The position numbers were made by a program, and so were the translations under genes. From the NCBI GenBank assembly GCA_020073445.1, contig JAIQFE010000004.1:1-64000 (forward strand): DNA of 64,000 nucleotides, read 5' to 3'. Shown here piece after piece: positions 34,629 to 42,937 of the stretch. A model generated the notes under the pieces. That model did not search any database. It saw nothing but the letters and a program-made list of their open reading frames with translations, and had not been told where the DNA came from. How positions within the stretch are numbered: the stretch's first letter is position 1; every line of letters starts with the position of its first letter. The DNA comes from Terriglobia bacterium (GTDB lineage: Bacteria > Acidobacteriota > Terriglobia > Bryobacterales > Bryobacteraceae).

Positions 34629-35948
34629 TCAGCCTTCGTACTGGAGCACGTTTAGGCCGGCATTCCAGTCAGTGACGTACACGAGTCCATCGGCGGTAAC
34701 CAGGATATCGGCGGATTTCGCGGCAAGAGCAACGTTGGGGCGCGGATCGATCAGCTTTTTGGGAGCCGGAGGGAGCCAATAGGCGATTTCCTTGGGCGCG
34801 AATGCGTCCTTGATATCGAAGACGCGGACGCCAGCGACGTTGTAAGTGGCGAAAATAGTCTCCTCGCTGCGAAATGTGCCGGGGCGGTTTTCATGCAGGT
34901 TGTGCGGGCCGAACGTTCCGAATCCGCAGAAGTTCCGCTCCTTGGGCGCGGGCAAAGTGGCAATCGGCACCGGGTTCTCCTCGGCCCGCAGATCCACGAT
35001 GAAGGTGGCAAACATGCCCTTGGCGCATTTCTCGGCATTCGCTTCGTCGGCCACGACGGCCAGCTTGCGGCCAGGCAAAGGAAGCGGAGTATGGGTGCCT
35101 CCCGGAAAAGGCGGACACCAGTTGATGTGCGAGATCAGCTTCGGATTCGCCGGATCGCTGAGATCGTGGACGGTGAAGCCGCCGTCGCGCCAGGCTCCGT
35201 AACCGCGATTGCCGGCCGTGATCATGTGATGCAGGGCAACCCGGCGGCCGGGCGCCAACGTGGACGGCTCGCCAGCCGCGCGATTCATCCCGGGCATCCA
35301 CCAGCGCCCGACGATTTCAGGCTTGGTAATGTTCTGGAGGTCGACCATGCAAAGAAAGTGATCGGTGAAGCCATCGAAATGCGCCGCAATCGCTGCATAG
35401 CGTCCGCCGGCCCACCACAGGCGATTGATGCCGAGACCGGGCGTTTCGAGAAACGCGATCTCCCGCATCTCGGAGGGACGGGAAATATCGTGAATACTCA
35501 GGCCCGAGCGGAATTTCTTGCGGTTGGTAATGCTATCGGCCAGCGCATTCTCGAAATAACCGCGAATGTTGTCGTAAGACTGCATGGCGACGATGTTCGC
35601 GCCATTGGCGAGCAACAGCAGGTCATCGGAAACCTGGAGGTGATGGGTCCGGGTAAAGTCTCCTCCGGTGAAGAAGCCGACAGGTTTCAGTTTGCGCGGA
35701 TCGGCCGCATCCAGGATCGTGACTCCGTTGCTGAACATGTGGCCGACATAAAGATGCCGGCGGTTGAGCATCACCTGAACGCTGTCGGGCCGGCCGCCAA
35801 TATCGCTGTAAGAGAGATGACGGAAGCGTTGTCCGATGCCTTGCGGCGGAACGGCGTTATCCTGCGCGTCCGATTGCAGGGGGCCGGACGCCAATGCCGC
35901 GAGACCCAGCAGACCTTTTCCGCAATCGCGCCGAGTGATGGTCGCCAT
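34629..35948 (-). CDS. Exported LVIVD-repeat beta-propeller protein
   Basis: A 439-residue protein with a Tat-like signal (TRRDCGKGLLGLAALASG). The body has repeated blades of LVIVD type ('HLYVGHMFSNGVTILDAADPRKLKPVG', 'LSIHDISRPSEMREIAFLE', 'FTVHDLSDPANPKLIS', 'VRVFDIKDAFAPKEIAYW'), each a four-strand blade of about 45 residues. Such propellers occur in bacterial surface or periplasmic proteins with unknown ligands. It is 8 bases upstream of the spermidine-synthase-like gene, so the two are probably cotranscribed. Confidence 0.8.
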   Translation of the reverse strand: MATITRRDCGKGLLGLAALASGPLQSDAQDNAVPPQGIGQRFRHLSYSDIGGRPDSVQVMLNRRHLYVGHMFSNGVTILDAADPRKLKPVGFFTGGDFTRTHHLQVSDDLLLLANGANIVAMQSYDNIRGYFENALADSITNRKKFRSGLSIHDISRPSEMREIAFLETPGLGINRLWWAGGRYAAIAAHFDGFTDHFLCMVDLQNITKPEIVGRWWMPGMNRAAGEPSTLAPGRRVALHHMITAGNRGYGAWRDGGFTVHDLSDPANPKLISHINWCPPFPGGTHTPLPLPGRKLAVVADEANAEKCAKGMFATFIVDLRAEENPVPIATLPAPKERNFCGFGTFGPHNLHENRPGTFRSEETIFATYNVAGVRVFDIKDAFAPKEIAYWLPPAPKKLIDPRPNVALAAKSADILVTADGLVYVTDWNAGLNVLQYEG

Positions 35949-36023
35949 GTTTTGACCTCACAACCAGCTTACGTTGAACCGGCTCGGCACGGTGAAGGCG
36001 ATCAGGGCAGTACTCGGGGGCGC

Positions 36024-36293
36024 TTACTTACCGACCGATTTCAGGGCCGCTCCGCCCTTCTCGACGCCGGTACCGGTCCCTAAAGCGAGCTTCTGGGCGC
36101 CCCATTTGAGGCCCCGGCCCGATGCTTTGAGGCCCCTGACGGTGACTTTACCGGTAGCGGCGCCGGTCTTAGTTACGGCGGTCTTAGCAGAGTCGCCGGC
36201 TGCCTTGATGTCTTGTCCGGCTCCATCCTGGTTCGCGGCGGCGAGCGGCAGGATAAAACAGATTGACAGGAAAATGTTTCGTATAGCGCGCAT
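36024..36293 (-). CDS. Small exported Ala/Gly/Lys-rich protein
   Basis: An 89-residue protein with a signal peptide (MRAIRNIFLSICFILPLAAA) and a mature part rich in Ala, Gly, Lys and Thr with repeated 'KxxGxGxxKxGxxxL' periodicity, suggesting an amphipathic helix. An open frame extends upstream but the ATG at 36293 begins the signal peptide. It is divergent from the dead-hydrolase gene and has no homologue I recognise. Confidence 0.5.
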   Translation of the reverse strand: MRAIRNIFLSICFILPLAAANQDGAGQDIKAAGDSAKTAVTKTGAATGKVTVRGLKASGRGLKWGAQKLALGTGTGVEKGGAALKSVGK

Positions 36294-36332
36294 GGTTCTA
36301 CTGTACTCGAAAACTTGCCGGATTGCCGGGAC

Positions 36333-36361
36333 TTGACTTCGCAAGCCGGGGTTCTTATCGT
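36333..36361 (+). promoter_or_regulatory. Sigma70-type promoter for the hydrolase-like/phosphotransferase pair
   Basis: TTGACT (36333-36338), 17-base spacer, TATCGT (36356-36361). The start point near 36368 leaves a leader of about 125 bases before the GTG at 36494. Confidence 0.5.
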
Positions 36362-36493
36362 GGAATCTAGCGCACAGGGCGCTTCCAGTCCGCGGAAAGG
36401 GCAGTGCCCGCCTGAAAGAGAGAGTTTGCGGTAACGAAACTTCTTTCCAGCCTGATACATGCGGACTCCAGGCTATAGCGAGAGGAGCTTCGT

Positions 36494-37432
36494 GTGCCTG
36501 AGAGAGAACTACCGACTCGTCCGAGTCTCGAACAATACAAGAAACAAGCCAAGGACCTGGTGAAGGATTGCGCCAACGCCGCGCCTGCGGCTTTTGCGCG
36601 TATCCGGCAGCATCATCCGCGCTTACTGGACGTCCCCGACTCCGAGATCCAGCGTGACTCATTCAAGCTATCCGATGCGCAGCTGATCATTGCGCGCGAG
36701 CACGCTTTTGAAAGCTGGCCCAAGTTCGCAAGGCATATCCGGACGCTGCGTCCGGAGTCGCCCAGTCCGAGCCAGCTTGCAGGATGTATTCGAGTTGACG
36801 GAATTGAGCTTCCGGCACAAGTCGCCGTGCCGGAGGATGCCAGGGGACTTGTGCTGTTCGCACACGCGAGCGGGAGCAGCCGCTACAACCCAAGAAATCA
36901 TCACATCGCGGACACGCTCCATCGCGGAGCCCTCGGCACGGTCCTGACGGATCTCCTGACTGAAGACGAAGAGCTTGCCGACATGGAAACCGAGGAGTTG
37001 CGGTTCGATATTCGCCTGCTCGGGCGCCGCCTTGCGGCAATCTCGAAGTGGATCGGGGAGCAGCCGACGATCAAGGATCTAAGACTGGGCTATTTCGGAT
37101 CCGATACCGGCGCAGCCGCCGCTCTCTTCGTGGCAGCTGAGCATCCGAGCCTGGTCCAGGCGGTCGTCTCCGGCGGAGGAAGGCCAGACCTGGCAGGGCC
37201 GTGGCTCTGGAAAGTCCAAGCACCGACCCTTCTGATCGCGGGGAGCAAGGATACCGCCGCTCTCGCCTTCCATCACTCGGCGGTGGAATGGTTTTCGCGG
37301 CAAACGGTGTGCGAGCTCGAGATCATCGAAGGTGCCAGCCAGCGCTTCGAGGAAGAAGGCGCGTCGGACCAGAGCGCCGTCCTCGCGCGCGATTGGTTTC
37401 GCCGATACCTGAACATCGGGGCCACTGTATGA
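36494..37432 (+). CDS. Dienelactone-hydrolase-like protein lacking catalytic Ser and His (probable pseudoenzyme)
   Basis: A 312-residue protein. Residues 1-85 form a helical domain ('RPSLEQYKKQAKDLVKDC', 'DAQLIIAREHAFESWPKFARH') that usually precedes ankyrin or related domains in Acidobacteria. Residues ~100-312 are an alpha/beta hydrolase of the dienelactone-hydrolase type ('LVLFAHASGSSRYNPRN'). The nucleophile elbow, normally G-A-S-T-G, reads G202-S-D204-T-G, and the usual catalytic His (GATHLFEE) is Gln283 (GASQRFEE), while Asp253 is kept. Hydrolysis therefore looks impossible. GTG start with AGGAG seven bases before. Its stop overlaps the ATG of the phosphotransferase gene, so both act together. 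Confidence 0.82.
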   Translation: MPERELPTRPSLEQYKKQAKDLVKDCANAAPAAFARIRQHHPRLLDVPDSEIQRDSFKLSDAQLIIAREHAFESWPKFARHIRTLRPESPSPSQLAGCIRVDGIELPAQVAVPEDARGLVLFAHASGSSRYNPRNHHIADTLHRGALGTVLTDLLTEDEELADMETEELRFDIRLLGRRLAAISKWIGEQPTIKDLRLGYFGSDTGAAAALFVAAEHPSLVQAVVSGGGRPDLAGPWLWKVQAPTLLIAGSKDTAALAFHHSAVEWFSRQTVCELEIIEGASQRFEEEGASDQSAVLARDWFRRYLNIGATV

Positions 37433-38436
37433 GCGATCAATGGCTTGAAGTGATCCCGGAACATCTGCGCGATGCGGCACGAACGGCGGTGTCGTCCGCA
37501 TTCGGGTCCACCTTAATCACATCCCTCCAGCCGGTGGCCGGAGGCGCCTCAGGCGCATTGACATACCGGGTCGAAGTGGATAGCCGACCCTACTTACTCC
37601 GGATCGAAACCCGGCGCAGTCCTTTACGCAACCCGCATCAGTATGCGTGCATGCGAATCGCAGCTGAGGCTGGAATCGCACCGCCGATGCGTTATGCGGA
37701 TGACGCGACAGGCGTGGCCATCATCGACTACATCGTTCAGCGGCCATTGCAGCAGTATCCGGGCGGGCCGGGCGGCCTGGCAACGGCAATCGGCAAGCTC
37801 GCCGCCAATTTGCAGGCAGCGGCTCCGTTCCCGGTGCTCGGCGATTACCGCGTTTTTCTCGATCGAATGCTGGGCTACGTTCGGCGCTCGTGCGCTCCGG
37901 GTTTGCTCGATCGGCATGTCGAGGGGTTCGAGCGCATCCGCCAAGCCTATCCGTGGGACGCCGCAGGGCACGTATCCAGCCACAACGACCCGAATCCCGG
38001 CAACATTCTCTTCGATGGCGAGAGGTTGTGGATGATCGATTGGGAGACGGCGTATCGCAACGATCCGCTGACGGACATGGCGATCCTCACGCAGAATCAC
38101 GCGGCGACTCCGGAGTTGGAGGACGTGCTGCTGCAGGCCTGGCTTGGCCGCCCGGCGGATCGCGCGCTTCGAGCACGTTTGGTATTGATGCGGCAAATGA
38201 CGCGCCTGTACTACGCGGGCCTTGTGCTGGCCTCATCCGTTGGAGCTGCGGCGCCGGTGACGGATCTTGACGCGCCCACGCCGCCCGAGTTCCGAGCCAT
38301 GATCGCCGGTGGACAACTGAAGATGGGGACTCCGGAAGCAATGCTTGTTCTTGGGAAGATGTTTCTGGCGGGGTATCTAGAGGGTCTAGACGCACCGGGA
38401 TTCCAGGAGGCGCTGGCCATCGCCCCACTCAGCTAG
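37429..38436 (+). CDS. APH/choline-kinase-like phosphotransferase
   Basis: A 335-residue cytoplasmic protein-kinase-fold enzyme. It has an ATP-binding N-lobe ('VAGGASGALTYRVEV', 'YLLRIET'), the Brenner motif HNDPNPGN (catalytic Asp) and the metal-binding IDWETA. This is the layout of aminoglycoside, choline and homoserine kinases; the small-molecule substrate is unknown. The ATG overlaps the upstream TGA (ATGA). Its own TAG shares the bases CTAG with the stop of the convergent TIGR03435 gene. Confidence 0.9.
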   Translation: MSDQWLEVIPEHLRDAARTAVSSAFGSTLITSLQPVAGGASGALTYRVEVDSRPYLLRIETRRSPLRNPHQYACMRIAAEAGIAPPMRYADDATGVAIIDYIVQRPLQQYPGGPGGLATAIGKLAANLQAAAPFPVLGDYRVFLDRMLGYVRRSCAPGLLDRHVEGFERIRQAYPWDAAGHVSSHNDPNPGNILFDGERLWMIDWETAYRNDPLTDMAILTQNHAATPELEDVLLQAWLGRPADRALRARLVLMRQMTRLYYAGLVLASSVGAAAPVTDLDAPTPPEFRAMIAGGQLKMGTPEAMLVLGKMFLAGYLEGLDAPGFQEALAIAPLS

Positions 38437-39212
38437 TTTTCTGTTGGAGGCTGGGCGCTATCGATGACCACGACTTCGAGCGAACCCTTGGCCGGTTCCA
38501 GCTTGAGCCCCCACTGCTCTCGCACGGCCGTGAAGAGCGATGGCCCGGCAGGATCGAGTGGGGCGAGCTGGAATTCGAGCTCCATTTTGTATCGGCCCGT
38601 CAGGCCGGTCCGATCCTCCACGACGCGGCCCAAGGCTTGCCGTTGGACCGACAACATCTCCGCAGCCGCGAACATCGTCGCGCCCTCCAGGAAAATCCCG
38701 TCCGAGCGAAATGGGGATGGGCAGCGGGGCATTTTAGGATCGTCCTCCCGGGGAGTCGCGCCGCCTGGGCAGGTCCCATCCCAGACGACGACTTTCGGAC
38801 CGAGCTTGCCATCGGCGCGGGCGGGCGTCATAGCGAAGACGTCGATGGTCTGCGTTTCCGTGTGGGTCTTCAACGCAAAGCGCTCCGCCAGGAGAGTCCG
38901 CAGCATCGCCCGGAACTGACGCGGGGTCGCGCTGCCTGGCGCGAGACCCTGGACGTCATAGACGGTTTTGGCGATCCAGTCGGGGCCGCCGGAAACCCGG
39001 AGCGCAGTGCTGAGTCCGTTCCCGTAGGCGTAATAAACCAGGTTGCGCAGGGTCATCTGGAAGGAAATGCGGCTGGGGTCGACCTGCACGACGCGGTTGA
39101 GAGCGGCGTCGGGCGGCGCGGGTTTGATGGTCGCCACCTCGAACTTGAGTGCAGGCTGAGCGAATGCTGACGTCGCTAATAAAAGGGACGGAATGAACCG
39201 GGAGACCGTCAT
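38433..39212 (-). CDS. TIGR03435 family exported protein
   Basis: A 259-residue protein matching TIGR03435, a family strongly expanded in Solibacter-like Acidobacteria. Visible marks are 'KFEVATIKPAPPDA' after the signal peptide, 'TLRNLVYYAYG', 'DVQGLAPGSATPRQFRAMLRTLLAERF' split across the middle, 'VVEDRTGLTGRYKMELEF' and 'LEVVVIDSAQPPTEN' at the end. The function is unknown; paralogues are often beside M56-type sensor proteases, which are absent here. The ATG at 39212 starts a clear signal peptide; no ribosome site is evident. Confidence 0.9.
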   Translation of the reverse strand: MTVSRFIPSLLLATSAFAQPALKFEVATIKPAPPDAALNRVVQVDPSRISFQMTLRNLVYYAYGNGLSTALRVSGGPDWIAKTVYDVQGLAPGSATPRQFRAMLRTLLAERFALKTHTETQTIDVFAMTPARADGKLGPKVVVWDGTCPGGATPREDDPKMPRCPSPFRSDGIFLEGATMFAAAEMLSVQRQALGRVVEDRTGLTGRYKMELEFQLAPLDPAGPSLFTAVREQWGLKLEPAKGSLEVVVIDSAQPPTEN

Positions 39213-39330
39213 TGGAAAGCCCAGTGTGTCGCGAAAAGAGGTTTGGATCAAGGCCCGGCGGTGAGAACGCCCCTGGCTCAGGTTCGATCTGATATCTTGC
39301 CTAAGGAACTTCATCCCGACGGACGTGGCT

Positions 39331-39774
39331 ATGGCGGAGATAGCAGGCAAGGTCCAGAGACTTCTCAGCGAACTAAACCAGAGGAGCGCGAAAGAGCTGA
39401 AGCTGGCTCGTTGGAGCCATTGGCTCAACATTTGCGCGATGTTGCTTACGCTCATCACTACGGGTGCGGCGGTAGCGTATGGCATATTTCCGAACCATTC
39501 GTCTCAAGTGACGGCAGGGCTCGCCTTGGTACCGGGCGGAATCTCGTTACTCGCAACCTCGTTGAAACTCGAGACGCGGTGCAATTGGCATTACAGGCGA
39601 TATTATGCGCTGTCCGCTCTGATTCGTACCATTGAGATCGAGCTGCCAGAAACTCCGACCCAAGACCAGATTGTGGCCGTTTCAACTTCTTTAGGTAAAT
39701 TAGATGTCGACCTGGAGTCCGTCTGGGAGAAGGACCTCTCGTTGGATTGGAAGAAATTTCAGAAGAACGACTAG
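39331..39774 (+). CDS. Two-helix membrane protein, SLATT/DUF4231-like
   Basis: A 147-residue protein. A helical N-terminus (residues 1-30) leads to two adjacent membrane helices (about 30-50 and 58-77) and a cytosolic C-terminal helical part ('WHYRRYYALSALIRTIEIEL'). This 'helix - two TM - helical tail' plan is like SLATT/DUF4231 domains, which are pore-forming effectors of some anti-phage systems or stand alone. No nucleotide-cyclase or SLOG partner is near, so a defence role is only a possibility. ATG at 39331 or GTG six bases earlier. Confidence 0.5.
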   Translation: MAEIAGKVQRLLSELNQRSAKELKLARWSHWLNICAMLLTLITTGAAVAYGIFPNHSSQVTAGLALVPGGISLLATSLKLETRCNWHYRRYYALSALIRTIEIELPETPTQDQIVAVSTSLGKLDVDLESVWEKDLSLDWKKFQKND

Positions 39775-39804
39775 CGCAAAGGGCCGAGTCGGTTTGATTG
39801 AGTG

Positions 39805-39840
39805 CGGGTGCAGAAGCACCCGTTGCAGGCTAAAGCCCGC
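39805..39840. repeat. REP-like double hairpin
   Basis: CGGGTGC-agaa-GCACCCG is followed by the imperfect hairpin GCAGGCT-aa-AGCCCGC. Such GC-rich paired hairpins resemble the interspersed extragenic repeats of Solibacter-like genomes. It sits between two convergent genes and may also end transcription. No second copy noticed in the window. Confidence 0.45.
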
Positions 39841-39844
39841 TCCA

Positions 39845-40420
39845 CTAGCGGCTTTGGCAGGCGGCATTAAAGTCCGAGTAGCCTGCCCGGTCCAGAGTCA
39901 CCGAAGCGTGTTCGATCTTCGCGCCGGAGCGAAACGTACTTGCCCAGGCGTCGCGATCGTCCATTACGAGTTGCTGCCCACGCCAGCGGCCAGAGAGGTC
40001 GAAGTAACCTCGGTGCTGGCCTACATCGAAATACTTTTGTTCGAGAAGGCGAATACCGATCAGGGCGTCCTCAGTGGTCGACCAGCCGTTGTAAATCGTA
40101 CCCGACAGCTTCAGGTATTGGGACACGCCGCGGGAAGTGCACAGCGAGGCCGAGCCCTGCACGCCACCGGTAGGACGCAGGCCATCCAGTCGAAGGTGGC
40201 TAAAACTAGACGACGGGTAGAGCAGCAAGTAGAAGGGATAATCTGCGCCCTTGGTGTGGAGCGTGCCGGTGCCCGACCAGTAGAGAAGGGGCGTCGGTAC
40301 GCCACCGATGTGAAAGGACCAGGGTGAGGTGACGGCGGCGACGGCATAAACTATGCCTAGGCAGAGGATGATGAGTGCGAATAGCTGCGCGATGCATCCG
40401 CGGCGGCGTGGGGTCCGCAT
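39845..40420 (-). CDS. Membrane-anchored hypothetical protein
   Basis: A 191-residue protein with a basic start (MRTPRRRGC), one membrane helix (residues ~10-33) and a beta-rich exterior domain beginning 'SPWSFHIGGVPTPLLYWSGTGTL'. The 'GGxxTPxxxWxGxG' pattern occurs in uncharacterised acidobacterial proteins I recall. An open frame continues 40 codons upstream, but the ATG at 40420 precedes the membrane helix. Unknown function. Confidence 0.62.
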   Translation of the reverse strand: MRTPRRRGCIAQLFALIILCLGIVYAVAAVTSPWSFHIGGVPTPLLYWSGTGTLHTKGADYPFYLLLYPSSSFSHLRLDGLRPTGGVQGSASLCTSRGVSQYLKLSGTIYNGWSTTEDALIGIRLLEQKYFDVGQHRGYFDLSGRWRGQQLVMDDRDAWASTFRSGAKIEHASVTLDRAGYSDFNAACQSR

Positions 40421-40811
40421 GGGTCGAGTATATCCCGGCGCCACCGTCTCGAAACTATTTTCAGAAGGCCTTCCGATTCCGTTTTCACCCGCACGGAGTG
40501 GGACCGGATTATGTCCCGGCTGGACACCCATCATACGCAAACGTCGCGCGGCGGTGACTAGTATGCCGCGCTGTGTTGGATCAGCCCTCTGATGAGTGAG
40601 CGCTCGATCTCCTCGATTTCCAGGGTAAGGGGAAGGCGGGCGCAGTGGTGCGGGTGGATGTTGTAAGTGGAAGAGTCGTTGGGAAGAAATAGTCTCGCCG
40701 CGAGGGTGTTCAAGAAATCGAGGGGAGCTTGGCCAACTCGATAGGGTCTACCGACTTATCGCAGAGTTGGATTTCGCAATTGTACAATGATGTCATAGAT
40801 TTGCACGATCA
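40421..40811. other. Intergenic stretch with a gene remnant
   Basis: 391 bases without an intact gene. A possible remnant is annotated at 40558-40755. The rightmost 70 bases are more AT-rich and contain TACAAT (40783-40788), a fair -10 for the following plus-strand gene, with no convincing -35. Confidence 0.4.
40558..40755 (-). pseudogene. Truncated gene remnant
   Basis: The minus strand is open for 65 codons and reads like a real protein end: 'VGRPYRVGQAPLDFLNTLAARL' in parts, then 'EIEEIERSLIRGLIQHSAAY' and a TAG. An in-frame TAA at 40756-40758 lies directly upstream, and no ATG or GTG is available for a short version. I do not recognise the parent family. Confidence 0.3.
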
Positions 40812-41628
40812 ATGCCCACCAGAAACAGACCCGAGAACGCCCTAATCTCACTATTTCTCTCTGCATACGAAAATGATGCGTGGCAAGATTGCAGCAAGAC
40901 GTGGCTAGATGAGGAGCACGACCGGGCGGTTGAGATCCTCGCGACCCGCCAATCAGACGGAGCGATGCTCGCGATCGAACATACTTTGATCCAGCCGTAC
41001 GCCTTACACAAGCAAGAGTCTGTGCGCTTCACCAAGATATTCGGTGCGATTCAAAACGACCCAAATTTAATCGTTCGCAATCGAGGAGTTGATGTTCTTA
41101 TACGGAGCGGGACCCTGGCCGAAGGTTATGACTGGAAATCGATAAGTTCAGCCGTTCATGACTTTCTTCGAGCAAATATACGCAAGCTTCCTGTCTAATC
41201 ACATCGTGAGGGTCACTGGAACATCATCGTCTCGACTCCTAATACGAGTAATGGAAGAGCGAGATTTCGAGGGCGATGTTCGGATTGGGATTAATGCCAG
41301 GCAGCTTCGCGACGACACAGTGGGCGCCGTCGTCGAAAAGGCTCTCAAGACGAAGGTCGAGAAACTCGCGGACACCAAGGCCGATAAGCGAATCCTCCTG
41401 CTTGAGCGTGATGAATCAACGCTGAGTGAGGATTTGATTGCGACGGAGATAGAGGACAAGAGGCACATGATCGAAAAGTTCGATAAGATTCACGAGGTCT
41501 GGTTCGCTGAAACGATCCCCCACTTCGGCGCCTCAAATTACAAACGGTTCTCCATGCGCAGAAAGGGACGAACTGTGAAATTCCTGGCTTTCTATAAGGG
41601 GCGCATCCACAGCCGTTACGGGACCTAA
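40812..41628 (+). pseudogene. Frameshifted uncharacterised gene (two overlapping frames)
   Basis: Two plus-strand frames, 40812-41198 (128 residues) and 41158-41628 (156 residues), read as one protein of about 270 residues. The first carries 'GAMLAIEHTLIQPYALHKQESVRFTKIFGAI' in parts and ends '...DFLRANIRKLPV'; the second continues 'SNHIVRVTGTSSSRLLIRV' and ends 'FYKGRIHSRYGT'. The second is in the +1 frame relative to the first, so one extra base (or loss of two) near 41185-41200 explains it. Alternatives are programmed frameshifting, a sequencing error or two real genes. Base composition is visibly more AT-rich than around. The family is not recognised. Confidence 0.5.
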
Positions 41629-41649
41629 CCGCTAGCGGTTTCTCAGGCT

Positions 41650-42753
41650 TCACTTTGCCGTCGCGGGCTTCCACTCTCGCGCCCGGCGCTGTGCCTCCCC
41701 AATCTGTTGGGGAGTCATCTTCTTGGCAACAGAATCTCGCACTTCAGAGTATTTCTTCTGATCCCCACCGCTTGCACGGGAACCGGCAAGATTGAGCCAC
41801 ATGTGCGCTTCCACATAGTCCTGCGTGACCCCGTGGCCGTCTATGTACATGCCCCCGAGATTGTATTGGGCAGCCGCGTCCCCTTGCTCAGCCGCTTCGC
41901 GGTACCAGCGGGCGGCTTCAGCATAGTCCTGTGTCACCCCTTTGCCATTCTGGTACATGATGCCGAGATTGGACTGGGCGCCAGAGTATCCCTGGTCCGC
42001 GGCTTTGCGGTACCAGCGGACGGCTTCGGCGTAATCCTGCGTCACCCCTTGGCCCGCCTCGTACATGAAGCCGAGGTTGTGCTGGGCGTCAGCATGTCCT
42101 TGGTCGGCCGCCTTGCGAAACCAGCGGACGGCTTCAGCGTAATCCTGCGTCACTCCTTTGCCGTTGGCGAACTCGACTCCGAGGTTCAATTGGGCGTCAG
42201 GGTGTCCCTGGTCTGCGGCTTTGCGGTACCAGCGGACGGCTTCGGCGTAATCCTGTGTTACTCCTTCGCCCCTGTCGTAGGCGAGGCCGACCTCGTACTG
42301 GGCGTCTGAGTCTCCCTGGTCGGCCGCTTTGCGAAACCAGCGGACAGCTTCGGCGTAATCCTGTGTCACGACTCGACCGATGACGTTCACGAGACCGAGG
42401 TTAAACTCTGCGTAGGCGTCCCCTTGCTCAGCGGCTTTGCGGTACCAGCGGACGGCTTCCGCAGAATCTTGTGTCACTCCTTCGCCCTTGTCGTACGCCA
42501 CGCCAAGGTGGACTTGGGCGTACGCGTCCCCCTGCTCAGCGGCTTTACGGTACCAGCCCGCAGCTTCCGTTGGGTCCTTGGGGACGCCACGTCCGAAATA
42601 GTACGCATCCCCAAGAGAAGTTTGGGCTGCCGCATTCCCTGATTCTGCGGCTTTCCGCACGTCGGCCGAAGGTGGCGCGCCAACCTGAGCCCGGCCTATC
42701 GCCGTGATCGCACAGAGAACCATCGCCAAGGGAACTCTACGTGTCATCGCCAT
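41650..42753 (-). CDS. Exported Sel1-repeat protein
   Basis: A 367-residue protein with a signal peptide (to about residue 22) and eight Sel1-like repeats of exactly 36 residues ('A..NLG..Y..G.GVTQDYAEAVRWYRKAADQG'). Each repeat is two antiparallel helices, and the array forms a superhelix for protein binding. At the DNA level the 108-bp units are close to identical, so the copy number may vary. AGGAG precedes the ATG by about six bases. Partners unknown. Confidence 0.93.
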   Translation of the reverse strand: MAMTRRVPLAMVLCAITAIGRAQVGAPPSADVRKAAESGNAAAQTSLGDAYYFGRGVPKDPTEAAGWYRKAAEQGDAYAQVHLGVAYDKGEGVTQDSAEAVRWYRKAAEQGDAYAEFNLGLVNVIGRVVTQDYAEAVRWFRKAADQGDSDAQYEVGLAYDRGEGVTQDYAEAVRWYRKAADQGHPDAQLNLGVEFANGKGVTQDYAEAVRWFRKAADQGHADAQHNLGFMYEAGQGVTQDYAEAVRWYRKAADQGYSGAQSNLGIMYQNGKGVTQDYAEAARWYREAAEQGDAAAQYNLGGMYIDGHGVTQDYVEAHMWLNLAGSRASGGDQKKYSEVRDSVAKKMTPQQIGEAQRRAREWKPATAK

Positions 42754-42937
42754 TTAGCTCCTTTCCGAAGACTATCACTTTGCCCTTAAGATCGACACCG
42801 ATCAATGGATTCCCGACGCTACTGGATTGAATCAGACAGTGATGCTCTGTTTAAAGGGAGGCGTTGGGAGTGCGCCGATAGGCGATGTCAACCCTCGGCC
42901 ATGTTCCGAGCTAGACGATCACTTTTATAATGGCCCC

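Noticed and set aside
39325-41628. A defence island combining the two-helix protein and the frameshifted gene
   Set aside because: No nuclease, cyclase, NTPase or toxin-antitoxin partner can be named; only the separate observations are kept.
41780-42640. Regular DNA repeats considered as a CRISPR or satellite array
   Set aside because: The 108-bp period encodes 36-residue Sel1 repeats in one intact frame; there are no unique spacers.
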